DNA of 64,000 nucleotides, taken from the NCBI RefSeq assembly GCF_001485575.1, contig NZ_BCNB01000001.1, positions 1-64,000 of the forward strand, written 5' to 3'. This DNA comes from Haloarcula sp. CBA1127 (GTDB taxonomy: Archaea > Halobacteriota > Halobacteria > Halobacteriales > Haloarculaceae). A program made the position numbers and the translations under genes. Below are positions 17,630 through 26,248 of the stretch, one piece after another. The notes below the pieces were generated by a model. The model was not told where the DNA came from and did no database searches. It worked only from the letters and a program-made list of their open reading frames with translations. The number at the start of each line of letters is the position of its first letter. Positions within the stretch are counted from its first letter, which is position 1.

Positions 17630-18339
17630 CTACCCGATCCACCCACCGATCTCAGCCTGTTCACTGTCTACCGGAGCGCTATCCGCAGTCTTTGTAGCCG
17701 AGTCAAACGGTGGCTCGACGAGACACGGCACTTCATCGTCGTATGTTCGGTCGGGACATTTCACGCAGTCGACCGGCCCGATGGGACTGCACTCAGTGCA
17801 AGAGGTCGCTGTCCCGTCGAAGCCGTTGATGCTCACTGACCAGGGGATGACGCTTGCGAGCCGATACGTCTCTGCTGCTGGACGACGAGTACTAGCAGAC
17901 CCGCAGCCAACGGCCCCACAGACGTCGCAGGTGAGGAGGTGGTCTCGATCTGCCTCGTGGAAGAGTGACGCCGCCTGCTCGACGTTGTCGCGGTCCTGAA
18001 GCGCACACTCCCGGCAAATCGTGAACTCGAATACGCCATCCTCTCGATCCACTTCGTCGGGCCACCGGACGTAGGTGAACGCCTCACCGGAGATGTCAGC
18101 TTGGTCTCCACAGAATCGACAGTACTCAGACGTTGCCTCGGGCTGGACGCCGCTCATCGGGACCACCGTGCAAGTGTTGATTGGATTGATTTGACGGCGA
18201 CATGATCGGCAAACCGAATCCCCAGAGGGGCGGTGAACGAGTCTCCGTCGGCGTGGATCGGACAGGAACACTGCTCCGTCTCTACTGGCGGGCGATGCTG
18301 GAATGACTGTGCTCGCGTTGACGCTGAGTGTGTAGACAT
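17630..18339 (-). pseudogene. multi-zinc-ribbon protein, probably frameshifted near its N-terminus
   Basis: From ATG 18339 the first frame gives STHSASTRAQSFQHRP and CSCPIHADGDSFTAPLG, then runs out of phase near 18235 beside a C/G run. The other frame (open from 18271) continues GDSVCRSCRRQINPI, EYCRFCGDQADI, ICRECALQD, CDVCGAVGCG and CTECSPIGPVDCVKCPD. The combined protein would have five or more CxxC pairs, implying several zinc ribbons, with its first ribbon split across the shift. Without correction a shorter protein from about 18271 could still be made. No enzyme motif seen; a nucleic-acid- or protein-binding role is likely. Confidence 0.55.
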
Positions 18340-18486
18340 CCTCTCACCCGCCAGAGGAACACAAAATTTTGACGGCAAGGCCCGCCGCTACAGTTGTTCC
18401 GACTGATTTAATTCATCGTAACAGATGTGCCCGATAACAGCGGAAACCGTGGTGTATCCGACCTACCAGCACCCTCTTTAGTAGCG

Positions 18487-19098
18487 GAAAATAATAATCG
18501 TAATCCGTATTGAATCGACCGCTGGAAACGAGCACAAAGTCTGGCTCACCGACAGTGAAATCGAGGACCTCTGCCGAGCCACCAACAGCCAACGCGACGA
18601 CATCATCATTCAGCTCGGGGCGTTTGTCGGCCTTCGGGCGTTCGAGATACCACAGATCCGACCTGTCAATGTGAAAGAGCCCGAAAGCGGACAGTACCGG
18701 TTGCGTGTGCAGGCCGGGAAAGATACTAGCGGCACCGGTGGGAAGCCTCGCGATGCGTTCCTCCAGACAGCGTCGAGCGTGACCTCCAGCGCTTCCAGAA
18801 CGAATACAATATCGCGCCAAAGGACCCCTTTATCGATCTAACCCAGTCTGGCGTCCGTGCCGTGGTTCGGCGGACAGCCACGCAAGCGACTGAAGCGACC
18901 GGCAACAAGGACTTCGAGAAAGTGAGTACCCACGACCTCTGCCGCCGATTCGCTCAGCGCCTGCTCGTCGACGAACAAATGAATCCACGCGTCGTGATGA
19001 CCGTCGGCGGCTGGGATTCATTCGCCGCTATCGAACCCTCCCTGACCGCCCCAAGCGAGGACGGTATCGATGAAGCATTTGCAGAACTCGAACTGTGA
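18487..19098 (+). pseudogene. tyrosine recombinase remnant (plasmid-type integrase)
   Basis: Two frames joined near 18757. The first gives AGNEHKVWLTDSEIEDLCRA, IQLGAFVGLRAFEI and AGKDTSGTGGKPRDA, with the catalytic box-I Arg in GLRAFE. The second gives STHDLCRRFAQRLLVDEQ and VVMTVGGWDSFAAIEPSL. In the family as I know it the box-II motif is HDLRRRFA and the nucleophile is in AAIEPYL. Here the HxxR arginine is Cys and the tyrosine is Ser, so even apart from the frameshift the enzyme is dead. No start codon was found before the first conserved block; the 5' end is lost. Confidence 0.75.
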
Positions 19099-19107
19099 GA
19101 AGTCCCG

Positions 19108-19515
19108 CTACCGATAGCTTTCGTGAGTTACACTGGGAATGGTTCCGAAGTGGCTGTCGCCGGCGAGAACAGGCTCATCACGCTCCATAGCGGTTGCAGC
19201 GATTGCCGCGTCTCCTTTGCCAATACCTGGCCCCTCACCATCATCCGCACCAGCCATCTGTTCACCGAGTAGCCGACCGGCGCGACGAGAGATGCTCGGG
19301 GTCATATCGATGAGTGGGTACGAGTCAAGCACGGCTTCTACCGCCTGACGTTCCTCGCGAGTATTCGCGATCTTCCCAACGCCAATGTACAATTCCAAGA
19401 CTGTCACTGATGGAATCACCAATGGAACGTTCGCTGCTTCGAGCTCCCGTTCCTTCTCAAGCGCCGCTTCGACACCGTCGATGATATCCAAAATAAAGCT
19501 CGTATCGACAATCAT
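19108..19515 (-). CDS. vapC: PIN-domain ribonuclease toxin VapC
   Basis: A protein of 135 residues with the PIN fold: MIVDTSFILDIIDG (first acidic ligand D4), SVTVLELYIGVGK (conserved Glu), KGDAAIAATAME (third acidic residue) and VLAGDSHFGTIP (fourth acidic residue). All expected metal ligands are present, so it should be an active Mg-dependent RNase, with tRNA or rRNA as the usual targets of VapC toxins. Its ATG overlaps the TGA of the upstream antitoxin gene (ATGA), the classical VapBC arrangement. Confidence 0.85.
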   Translation of the reverse strand: MIVDTSFILDIIDGVEAALEKERELEAANVPLVIPSVTVLELYIGVGKIANTREERQAVEAVLDSYPLIDMTPSISRRAGRLLGEQMAGADDGEGPGIGKGDAAIAATAMERDEPVLAGDSHFGTIPSVTHESYR

Positions 19516-19742
19516 TCGAATCGCTCCGCGACATCTCGAACCTCGTCGCGGTCGTCCTCATTAGCCTGCTCGATAGCGTCCCGCATCTCAGTCACTTGGT
19601 CCTCGTCGAACACGCCGCGCAGGTCACTGAGTGAGTGCCCACCGATAAGCCGCTCCACGGCGTCGCTAAACGACTCGTCATCACGCTTGTTTGCTTTGAT
19701 CCGTTCGTAGACATCGTCCTCCAGACGAACCTGATGTGACAT
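19512..19742 (-). CDS. vapB: antitoxin VapB
   Basis: A protein of 76 residues from ATG 19742. The N-terminus SHQVRLEDDVYERIKANKR is a ribbon-helix-helix-like DNA-binding segment; SFSDAVERLIGGHSLSDLRG and the acidic C-terminal helix fit the PIN-neutralising part of VapB-type antitoxins common in haloarchaea. It overlaps vapC by four bases, and the pair should repress its own promoter upstream of 19742. Confidence 0.8.
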   Translation of the reverse strand: MSHQVRLEDDVYERIKANKRDDESFSDAVERLIGGHSLSDLRGVFDEDQVTEMRDAIEQANEDDRDEVRDVAERFE

Positions 19743-19884
19743 CCTTGTTGACAGCGTTGACACTCCATCGGAATCAACATTTGGGTGCGACAGCAGGACG
19801 AGAGCGGTGAGATTGTCTACTAAATATTAGTTGCAGATTCGAAGGTCCAAAGCAAGTGAACGACGGGAGCCTGACCGGTGAAAA

Positions 19885-20252
19885 CTACTCTTGGCGCTCA
19901 CTCAACAGTCCATCCGGGAGTTCGTCGACGGCTCCTGTCAGCTCTGCATGGCCTGTCTCAAGCACATCCCGCCCAGTTGGTGTGAGTGCATACCGGCTCG
20001 TCCGCTTGTCCGGAATCAAATCGACCAGCAGCTCCCGGCCAACCAGATTGCTAAGTACACGATACACCTGTTTATCTGAAACTGAGAGGTGCTGCTCGGC
20101 TACCGTATCAATCACTGCGCCGCCCCACATCGCCCAGTCCTCCTGCTCCATCTTACTTATCCCGACAAGGATGTGCCGCTCAGTTGCCGTCAGTTCGATC
20201 CACTGCTCCAACGCCCCAGAGTCCTCGCCGTCGGTTAGTCGTCCTCACTCAT
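19885..20252 (-). CDS. winged-helix regulator (PhiH1-repressor-like), start region shifted by one base
   Basis: The frame open from TTG 20211 gives EQWIELTATERHILVGISK, VSDKQVYRVLSNLVGRELL and TSRYALTPTGRDVLETGHAE, a winged helix of the phage PhiH1 repressor/PadR-like type. Upstream, ATG 20252 starts SEDD and then meets TAA, while the coding frame gives LTDGEDSGALEQW. One missing C near 20237 would join them into an intact N-terminus. So either translation starts at the weak TTG or the gene carries a one-base deletion. Probably a regulator of a nearby mobile segment. Confidence 0.65.
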
Positions 20253-20503
20253 CTGTACTCTTCAGCACGGTCAAGTCGCGTGCGTTCCCAGCGTTGTGAG
20301 TAGCCTGCAGAATGTGACCGCAATATGAATATCAGTACAAGACGATAGCAGTTGAACATCCTAGTAGATTCCGGCGCCATCCGACAGAGAGTGGTGACAT
20401 CCCAAGCAGAATAACATTCTATCAGTAGTTGCCAATACGGTTTCCTTATTCAGTTGTAGGGACGAAACGCCCGTTCAGTAAGCATGCGTACTAAGCACAG
20501 CTG

Positions 20504-20722
20504 TTATGCGTGTTGGACCGAGCGGCGTTTTCCAAACAAGTATATAAAGTAAATGAATGCCAGCGGGAAGAAAGAGAGGCCTCCCATTACCCCGCCACCA
20601 ACTACAACTTCGAGTATCGAGCCTCCGGCAAGCACACGTCCACCGATGCCAACGAGAACAGGAATCACAAAGAGGGCTCGGAGTATCCAGAACTCTTGCT
20701 GTGTGAGCGGGAATATAGCCAT
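20504..20722 (-). CDS. small two-helix membrane protein
   Basis: A protein of 72 residues. FWILRALFVIPVLVGIGG and LEVVVGGGVMGGLSFFPLAF form two hydrophobic segments, ending in a basic tail GKRRSVQHA. No family recognised. Codon and residue use look real. It stands alone, 140 bases from another small membrane protein gene on the same strand. Confidence 0.55.
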   Translation of the reverse strand: MAIFPLTQQEFWILRALFVIPVLVGIGGRVLAGGSILEVVVGGGVMGGLSFFPLAFIYFIYLFGKRRSVQHA

Positions 20723-20862
20723 ATCCAGAATTGTCTGTGTGGCATCATAGTTTTTATTCTACTGTGAATCGCCCCCCAGAGCGCGAACCACACTCTTTTG
20801 CTGTCCAATACCACAGTACCTACCGCTAAGTGATACTTCTGAAGCCACCGTTGTGAGAATAA

Positions 20863-21198
20863 TCAGTTGCTTCGATTACGAAGTTCAAGAACCAAACCGA
20901 TCATCCCGCAAAGGATGAATAGCCCGGAGAGAAGAAACCAATTCCCGTTGAGATACTGTAGTGCACCGATTGCTATAAAGCCGCCATACGTGAGTGGCTG
21001 GTAGAGTGGGTGGCTTCGGACACCATCGACTGTTGAGATGAGCAACATTGGAACGACGATTATCCAGAGGACCACTGCATAGAGAGTTGGCGGCCCATTA
21101 TACACGAATTCAAAGTAGGTACCTACCCCAACGATTGCCAACATACCCAGTAGGGCACCCAGACGGATTCGGTCTTGGAGGTGATGGAGGGAAGTCAT
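20863..21198 (-). CDS. small four-helix membrane protein
   Basis: A protein of 111 residues. Hydrophobic stretches: ALLGMLAIVGVGTYFEF, TLYAVVLWIIVVPMLLIST, YGGFIAIGALQYLNG and WFLLSGLFILCGMIGLVLE. The N-terminus (LHHLQDRIRLG) is polar and cytosolic by the positive-inside rule. No family recognised; may be paired with the membrane protein at 20504-20722. Confidence 0.6.
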   Translation of the reverse strand: MTSLHHLQDRIRLGALLGMLAIVGVGTYFEFVYNGPPTLYAVVLWIIVVPMLLISTVDGVRSHPLYQPLTYGGFIAIGALQYLNGNWFLLSGLFILCGMIGLVLELRNRSN

Positions 21199-21539
21199 TC
21201 AGACAGAATTGTGTTGTTCATCGCAATATAGGTGTCTGTTGAATGATCGGTTCGTCTCCTGTATGTACCTATTCGGGTGTTTCAGTTTCAGGGATTCATC
21301 TCAATAAAGAAATCGCGCTACCAACTACTACAATTTCTGTACTCGACGATTCGTGGTACACTGGCGAAACGCCCGAGACCGGTGTCCAGGTCGGTCCTGG
21401 TGGCGGCGATCGGAGGTAGCAGTCGTGCTCATTGACACCATAGGTACTGCTGTATAGCCGCGATATCGCCGCACAGTGGATAGCCCTCACAATCTAAGGA
21501 GTGACGGAGAAGAGGAGTGGTCTTCTCAGACTGTTCGAT
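21199..21539. other. intergenic region with possible coding debris
   Basis: No intact gene. On the plus strand about 21315-21420 encodes SVLDDSWYTGETPETGVQVG before a stop, which looks like the tail of a once longer protein, but no start or family was found. Confidence 0.3.
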
Positions 21540-21971
21540 TCATACAAGCTCCCCATCTATGATCACATTAATATTGTACGTCTTATTTTTATATTCAATG
21601 AACCATCCAGCAGAGAAATCAGGTTTGCTGGGTGAATGATACTCATGTTTGGCAAGTGTCTGGCGCGTTCGGTTATATTGTTGTTCGGTTAGATTTTGTT
21701 TATATTCGGTTGAATTGCCGATATTGTGTAACCCTTCAGAAATAATCTGTGATTCAACTCGGTCATGGTTAATGATCGTCTCATTCTCAGGAACCGTTTC
21801 TGGAACGGTGATGTGTACGAATCCCATAGGGTCGCCATCTGGAGAACTCATGGTCAGCACTTCAGTCGATGTGGTTGCATCAGAAGTTGACTGGTCAGTT
21901 GTATCCATCATGCCAGCACATCCTGTTATCGCAAGTAAACCAATCAGAACAAGGATTGGAATTTTCCTCAC
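21540..21971 (-). CDS. putative lipoprotein of unknown function
   Basis: A protein of 143 residues. Residues 1-19, RKIPILVLIGLLAITGCAG, form a Sec signal peptide with lipobox ITGC, so it should be lipid-anchored outside the membrane. The mature part starts with a Thr/Ser-rich linker and then FVHITVPETVPENETIINHD and SEGLHNIGNSTEYKQNLTEQ. Three or more N-x-S/T sites suit glycosylation. No family recognised. The gene is A+T-richer than the array that follows, perhaps of other origin. Confidence 0.65.
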   Translation of the reverse strand: MRKIPILVLIGLLAITGCAGMMDTTDQSTSDATTSTEVLTMSSPDGDPMGFVHITVPETVPENETIINHDRVESQIISEGLHNIGNSTEYKQNLTEQQYNRTRQTLAKHEYHSPSKPDFSAGWFIEYKNKTYNINVIIDGELV

Positions 21972-22170
21972 AGATATTGATAGTTTGGAATAAATATAAT
22001 TCTTCTGCAGTACTATTCAATTCCCTCCAATATAAATTAAAATAAATATATTAATTAAAATACCTTCACTATATGGGTATAATATTACTTTCGTGGAAGG
22101 AAATAGCCTTCCAACTAGTCGTCATAAGTATCTCAGTGGAATCGCCGGTATCGGATTTTTCAACCTATCT

Positions 22171-22610
22171 TCACAAACAAGCGATCCCAAGACGAAGATT
22201 GTCACTGCGCGTAAGGGAGATGAAATTCTTGAGAAGTGAGAGGTGCATCACCTTCGTGACGACATTCTCGGCTTCGGGACCGTCCAGTCGAACGAACGAC
22301 AGCGGGATTACGTCCCGAAGCAACGCCGAGACGTAGAGACGTCTTCGGTGGCGTCGGCTGGAACGTCGGCGAGCATCCGTTTGATGACCGAGTGGCGGTC
22401 GTCTGAGTCGGCTCTGACGACGTTTCGGACGAATCTATCGGAGGCGACACGGCGCAAGTCGCGGTTCTCGTCGACGCGAACACGGACCAGTTCCAGGATT
22501 TCGTTCGGGAACTCGGTACTAATGTCGTCACGGTGGACGCACACGTCCGCACCGTAGTCACCGACGGCGAGTGCTGCGAAGGGATCGGCGAGTGTAGCTG
22601 AGCCTGTCAT
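22171..22610 (-). pseudogene. unrecognised protein, frameshifted
   Basis: ATG 22610 gives GSATLADPFAALAVGDYGAD, FPNEILELVRVRVDENRDLR and DRHSVIKRMLADVPADATED, then stops at 22308. In another frame the coding character continues (SALLRDVIPLSFVRLDGPEA, VVTKVMHLSLLKNF) to a stop at 22171. A one-base shift near 22340 explains both. It follows two putative immunity genes on the same strand and may be another immunity gene, but I cannot name its family. Confidence 0.45.
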
Positions 22611-22680
22611 ATGTACGTTGGTCGAAATACACCAGTCTTGCGGCGCTGTTAAAGATGTGCTACGAATCTCGATCCTTCTG

Positions 22681-23370
22681 TCAGTCGAATAGATGGGCTT
22701 CTGACGAACTATGGGTCGGTTTCATCGCGTCATAGGGGTGCTCTTGCAGGACAAGCATAATATGTCCGGAGTTGAGTTCACGGACTCGCCATGCTGGCGT
22801 ATCGAGTACATGTTCACGGCCGCCGAACTGATCTGCCACCTGCGGTGATACGACTGTCACCCAGGACAGGTCTTCGATAGTCTCGGCTATCGGTTCGCCA
22901 TCAGGTACAAATCGCTTGTAGCCTTCGTGGCCTTTGTACACTGAACTCCAGACATAGCTGGGATTAACGAGAGGTACTATTGTTTCGATCAAATTGAGTA
23001 ATTCGTTAATCCGTGCTCTGTAGATCGAGTCTGAGTGTGCGTCACCGTCGATCTCGCTTGTCTGGAAGCCGATGTTCACACAGCCCAACATCGGTTCGTC
23101 CTTGGTTGTCGGAGGTGAGATACCTACCCGAAGTATCATATCTGACTCCGTCCAGAACCGCATAGAACCACTGTCCGTCTGTTCCAGCGCGTTCAATGCG
23201 TCCTCCAGTCTCGAGTCCGTATGTGCTGTGAGCCCGATGCTGTATTCTGCAACAGTTTCAGTCTGTCCGTCGTAAGTTGTTTTCAATCCAGCCTGACGGC
23301 ACTGAGTATACAGCTCTCGGACATCTGGTGTTTTGTCGGCGACAAATCCGATGTGATATGGATCGTCCAT
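22681..23370 (-). CDS. putative immunity protein, paralog of the 23470-24117 product
   Basis: A protein of 229 residues from ATG 23370 (MDDPYHIGFVADK). The C-terminal part has SWVTVVSPQVADQFGGRE and LDTPAWRVRELNSGHIMLVL, which align with SWVTVFSEEIVADLGGRD and LETPAWRVEPIDDSHLIVIT in the next gene upstream. The middle has a matching YVWS block before the shared region. It is cytosolic, acidic and free of enzyme motifs. Two paralogs directly downstream of a toxin-tip gene is the layout of immunity genes in polymorphic-toxin loci, so it may protect against a variant of the nuclease tip at 24130-25335. No family name recognised. Confidence 0.65.
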   Translation of the reverse strand: MDDPYHIGFVADKTPDVRELYTQCRQAGLKTTYDGQTETVAEYSIGLTAHTDSRLEDALNALEQTDSGSMRFWTESDMILRVGISPPTTKDEPMLGCVNIGFQTSEIDGDAHSDSIYRARINELLNLIETIVPLVNPSYVWSSVYKGHEGYKRFVPDGEPIAETIEDLSWVTVVSPQVADQFGGREHVLDTPAWRVRELNSGHIMLVLQEHPYDAMKPTHSSSEAHLFD

Positions 23371-23469
23371 CTTATTGAAGCTCTGCCTCACCAGCTCGGG
23401 TGAAAGTTACTTCGACACATTCACTCGATGCGACGAATCGGTTTATCGTCGGTCTCCGCTGAGAGATTG

Positions 23470-24117
23470 TCACGGTTGGTCGCTATCGATATCACTGTCC
23501 GCGAACAGGAAATCCGCAGGATTGTTGTTGGGTTCGACTGCAGGGTCTATCGGATTGTCCCTCGTAATCACGATGAGATGGGAGTCGTCGATTGGTTCGA
23601 CTCGCCAAGCAGGTGTTTCCAGTAGTCGGTCTCGGCCACCGAGGTCAGCGACGATTTCCTCGGAGAACACCGTGACCCAGGATAGCCGAGAGATACTGTC
23701 AGAAATGGGTCGGCTCGTCGGCCGCAGTCCAGCATCTGGTTGTGGACCAGCGTTGAGCATCGACCAGACGTACTCTGGCTCGGTGAGTTTCACCAGTTCG
23801 ACGATGAGTTCGAGTATTGTCTCGGTGCGGTCTCGTACCGACTCAGACGAGTCCGGAATTCCTTGATCCGCACCGCTTCGCTGTAACGGCTTCGTCCAGA
23901 ACGAGAGTATCAATCGAGGGTCGTTCCAGTTCCACGACTCACCAAGATTGAGGGTAATCGAGACCGTCGTCTCCTCGTCCAGTCGAAGGGTTATCTCCTT
24001 GTCTGTTCGTTCGACTAGCTCAAAGCCGACCCTCTCAGCGCGGGCCACAGTCTCTGATCCTATCGACGGCGATAGCGTATCGGTTATGAAACACACCCAG
24101 TATCCTTCATCTGCCAT
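23470..24117 (-). CDS. putative immunity protein of the nuclease-tip toxin
   Basis: A protein of 215 residues starting ADEGYWVCFITDTLSPSIG. It shares YVWS, SWVTVFS, LGGRDRLLETPAWRV and the DNP-containing end with its paralog at 22681-23370. It lies 12 bases after the stop of the toxin-tip gene (24130), so it should be translated from the same transcript, as cognate immunity genes are. No membrane segment, so it should act in the cytosol against a nuclease that has entered. Function is inferred from position and paralogy only. Confidence 0.65.
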   Translation of the reverse strand: MADEGYWVCFITDTLSPSIGSETVARAERVGFELVERTDKEITLRLDEETTVSITLNLGESWNWNDPRLILSFWTKPLQRSGADQGIPDSSESVRDRTETILELIVELVKLTEPEYVWSMLNAGPQPDAGLRPTSRPISDSISRLSWVTVFSEEIVADLGGRDRLLETPAWRVEPIDDSHLIVITRDNPIDPAVEPNNNPADFLFADSDIDSDQP

Positions 24118-24129
24118 TGTCGTACGCTA

Positions 24130-25335
24130 TTACCCCGATGGACTGTCTATCTTTCTGAGATCGACTGTAGTGTCCGGGTAGTCATCTTCGATATTTGATT
24201 TGACCGCTTGCAATACATCTGCGCTCTCTGGGTTGCCCCTAGTCGCGATAGCGATGCTGTCTTTCTCTTCCGCATACTTGTCCATCTTCTCGGTTAGCTC
24301 TCGTATCTCTCTATCCTCGGCATAACTCGGGACATCGTCATAATCCCGGTTCTTGACCTCAATCGCGGTCCCATCTTCGAGTAGGATGTCGATATCGGTG
24401 GGCCCCTGATCGGTAGTGATGTCTGTCTCCAGTCTATCGATTTCTGCGTCGTCGCTGTCCAAGATATTCTCTGCTGCATCAACCTCGCCGTCGAGTCCTT
24501 TGAAATTGTTCGTGTTAGGACCACCGGCCCGTTCCCTGATTGCTTCGTATAGACCACCGACATCGTTCTGTGCCAGACTGTCAAGGTCATTTTGAATTTC
24601 TCTCGGGGACCTGCCGACATCGCTAGCGTCTGCGTAGTCATCATACGAGACTATCAGATCGTTCACATCGTCACTTTCGAGGCCGTCGACATTGTCGGCC
24701 AAATCAGTAGCATCGTTGGTGAGTCTCACACCGTCTGCGCCCTTTCTATCAATCAGATCGGTCGCCGCGTCCTGTGCATTGCGGTCAAATCCGATAATGG
24801 AATCCAGAGCGCCTTTCGTGTCGACATTTCGCAGTTCATCATCGCCGATGTCCGACACCGCCGTCACGAAGTCATCTCTCACATCGTCGGGGAGACCAGG
24901 GCAGGTCCCGCTCTGTTTGAGGGCCGCCGACGGTCCTGCGACCGAGTGATGCCGGTCGGTCCGAAGCGAGCCCGCTCCGCCGAGCGACGGCGCACTTCTG
25001 GCCCCACATGGCGAGACGATAGCGTCGAACGTATCGGAGTCACTGCGTGCTGCGAAATCGGCCGCGTCGTCACCGTTGCGTGCAAGCAGGTCGTCGAACT
25101 CATCCTTGCCGTCACTATCGAGACCATCGTACCGATTGAGCGCTGTCGCTATCTCGTCGCTGTCGACCGCGTCGCTGTCGTAGGCCCGGGTGAACCGCCG
25201 CTGGGTGGCGGCGTCGTCCATCCGGAACAGCACGTCGGCGGCGTCGCCGTCAGTATCAGTGAGGTCGTTGAGCGCTCGCCGCCCGCTCAGACCGGAGTTC
25301 TTGAAGAGATCGGTGGCCTCGCTCGTCGTGATTAT
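24130..25335 (-). CDS. orphan polymorphic-toxin C-terminus with PD-(D/E)XK-like nuclease tip
   Basis: The frame is open from the junction near 25335, upstream of GTG 25233, and has no proper gene start. The first part (EATDLFKNSGLSGRRALNDL, DVLFRMDDAATQRRF, DDLLARNGDDAADFA) is an acidic helical scaffold resembling the pre-tip part of the 26899-29918 toxin (VSRMLRRMDDGQQAAFLSDD). The last 90 residues, counted from 25233, hold TDIDILLEDGTAIEVKN: an Asp at 280 or 282, then E292-x-K294, the PD-(D/E)XK nuclease core. Residues about 70-115 (PCGARSAPSLGGAG and following) are unlike the rest in composition and may be a small insertion. A cognate immunity gene follows after 12 bases. It is a displaced tip module rather than a complete secreted toxin. 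Confidence 0.65.
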   Translation of the reverse strand: MITTSEATDLFKNSGLSGRRALNDLTDTDGDAADVLFRMDDAATQRRFTRAYDSDAVDSDEIATALNRYDGLDSDGKDEFDDLLARNGDDAADFAARSDSDTFDAIVSPCGARSAPSLGGAGSLRTDRHHSVAGPSAALKQSGTCPGLPDDVRDDFVTAVSDIGDDELRNVDTKGALDSIIGFDRNAQDAATDLIDRKGADGVRLTNDATDLADNVDGLESDDVNDLIVSYDDYADASDVGRSPREIQNDLDSLAQNDVGGLYEAIRERAGGPNTNNFKGLDGEVDAAENILDSDDAEIDRLETDITTDQGPTDIDILLEDGTAIEVKNRDYDDVPSYAEDREIRELTEKMDKYAEEKDSIAIATRGNPESADVLQAVKSNIEDDYPDTTVDLRKIDSPSG

Positions 25336-25483
25336 AATAGTTGGTTTTGGACCAACGTTGCTATAGTCTTCTCTTCAGCGGGTACAGGAAATGCAGACTC
25401 CCAGATCATTCTCCGCTACTCAAGTAATTTGACAGAATCAGGACACCAAGGTGGCGAGTGCTGCTTCGTCCGCCTTCATCTCA

Positions 25484-25738
25484 TCACGCGTCACCAGACG
25501 GATTGTACCGCACGTCGTCAATAGCGTTCTCAAGTTTGTCTTCATAATCAGGTGCAAATATGTCGGGGTGGGACGCTTCCAGCATGCACTCGATATCAGC
25601 GCGTACACTCAACACAGCTGCTTCGAACGGTTCTAGATTCTCTCTGTCATCTGGTTTATCCATCCGGTCTAACCACTCCAGCATAACAATCGCCTCGTTC
25701 GGGGTCAGTTCGAGCGTAATCGAGTTCTCATCGCTCAT
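25484..25738 (-). CDS. putative small immunity protein
   Basis: A protein of 84 residues starting MSDENSITLELTPNEAIVML, continuing EWLDRMDKP, EPFEAAVLSVRADIECMLEA and FAPDYEDKLENAIDDVR. The pattern of an EAIVMLEWL helix, an internal helix with ECMLE, and PDYxxxLExA resembles a widespread family of small proteins found beside secreted toxins in bacteria; I use that only as a hint. It follows the toxin-tip fragment at 25849-26240. Alternative ATGs at 25747 and 25753 add a few residues. Confidence 0.6.
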   Translation of the reverse strand: MSDENSITLELTPNEAIVMLEWLDRMDKPDDRENLEPFEAAVLSVRADIECMLEASHPDIFAPDYEDKLENAIDDVRYNPSGDA

Positions 25739-25848
25739 TTCGTCCATACGCATCTCTGTCTGTCTGGGGCTTACTTTCTGTTTCGGATTCTGACGTGAAA
25801 TTAGCAGGAAACGACAAAAACTCGCAGATAAGCGTCTTACCGGAGCAT

Positions 25849-26240
25849 CTATGATAGTTCTCCGGTACTCGTCACGCTCTGTTTTTGCGACGGACTCAAC
25901 TCCCATCCGGAGAGGAACTCGCCATTCGGTCGTACTATGATATTGTTGTCGGTCCGTGAGTTGTAGAGGTGGGTGACTGGGATTCGAATGGCCACGTCGG
26001 CTGGAACGTCAACGATGGCGACTGTGATTGATTCACTCTCAGGAAGTGCGTACTCGTCGCGGATTTCTTCTTCGTCGGCGGTAGCATCGAACTGGTCACG
26101 GCGGTGGAGCCAGCGTTCGCCGGGCAGGCCGTCGGGGTCGAACTGGAGGTATTCAGTCGAATCGGTGGTCGTTGCGTCCATGACGATGGATCCGTCCGCG
26201 TATGGGTTTGCAATTGGTTGTAATTGAGTGTTGGTTGACT
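25849..26240 (-). pseudogene. displaced ART-like toxin tip fragment
   Basis: The frame has no good start (first ATG 26181) and reads FDPDGLPGERWLHRRDQFDA, EEIRDEYALPESESITVAIV and DVPADVAIRIP. EIRDEYALP followed by DVPADVAIRI matches EIVDRYALP followed by DVDEGTTVRI in the C-terminal domain of the large toxin at 26899-29918, with the same spacing. So it looks like a second version of an ADP-ribosyltransferase-like tip without its body, followed by its own small immunity gene. The lack of a start and of a signal peptide argues that it is stored or decaying, not expressed alone. Confidence 0.5.
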
Positions 26241-26248
26241 TCGTCCGC

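Noticed and set aside
24592..25524. Plus-strand open frame of 310 codons across the toxin-tip region
   Set aside because: Antisense shadow of the nuclease-tip gene, which has scaffold and motif support; the plus-strand product has no haloarchaeal composition.
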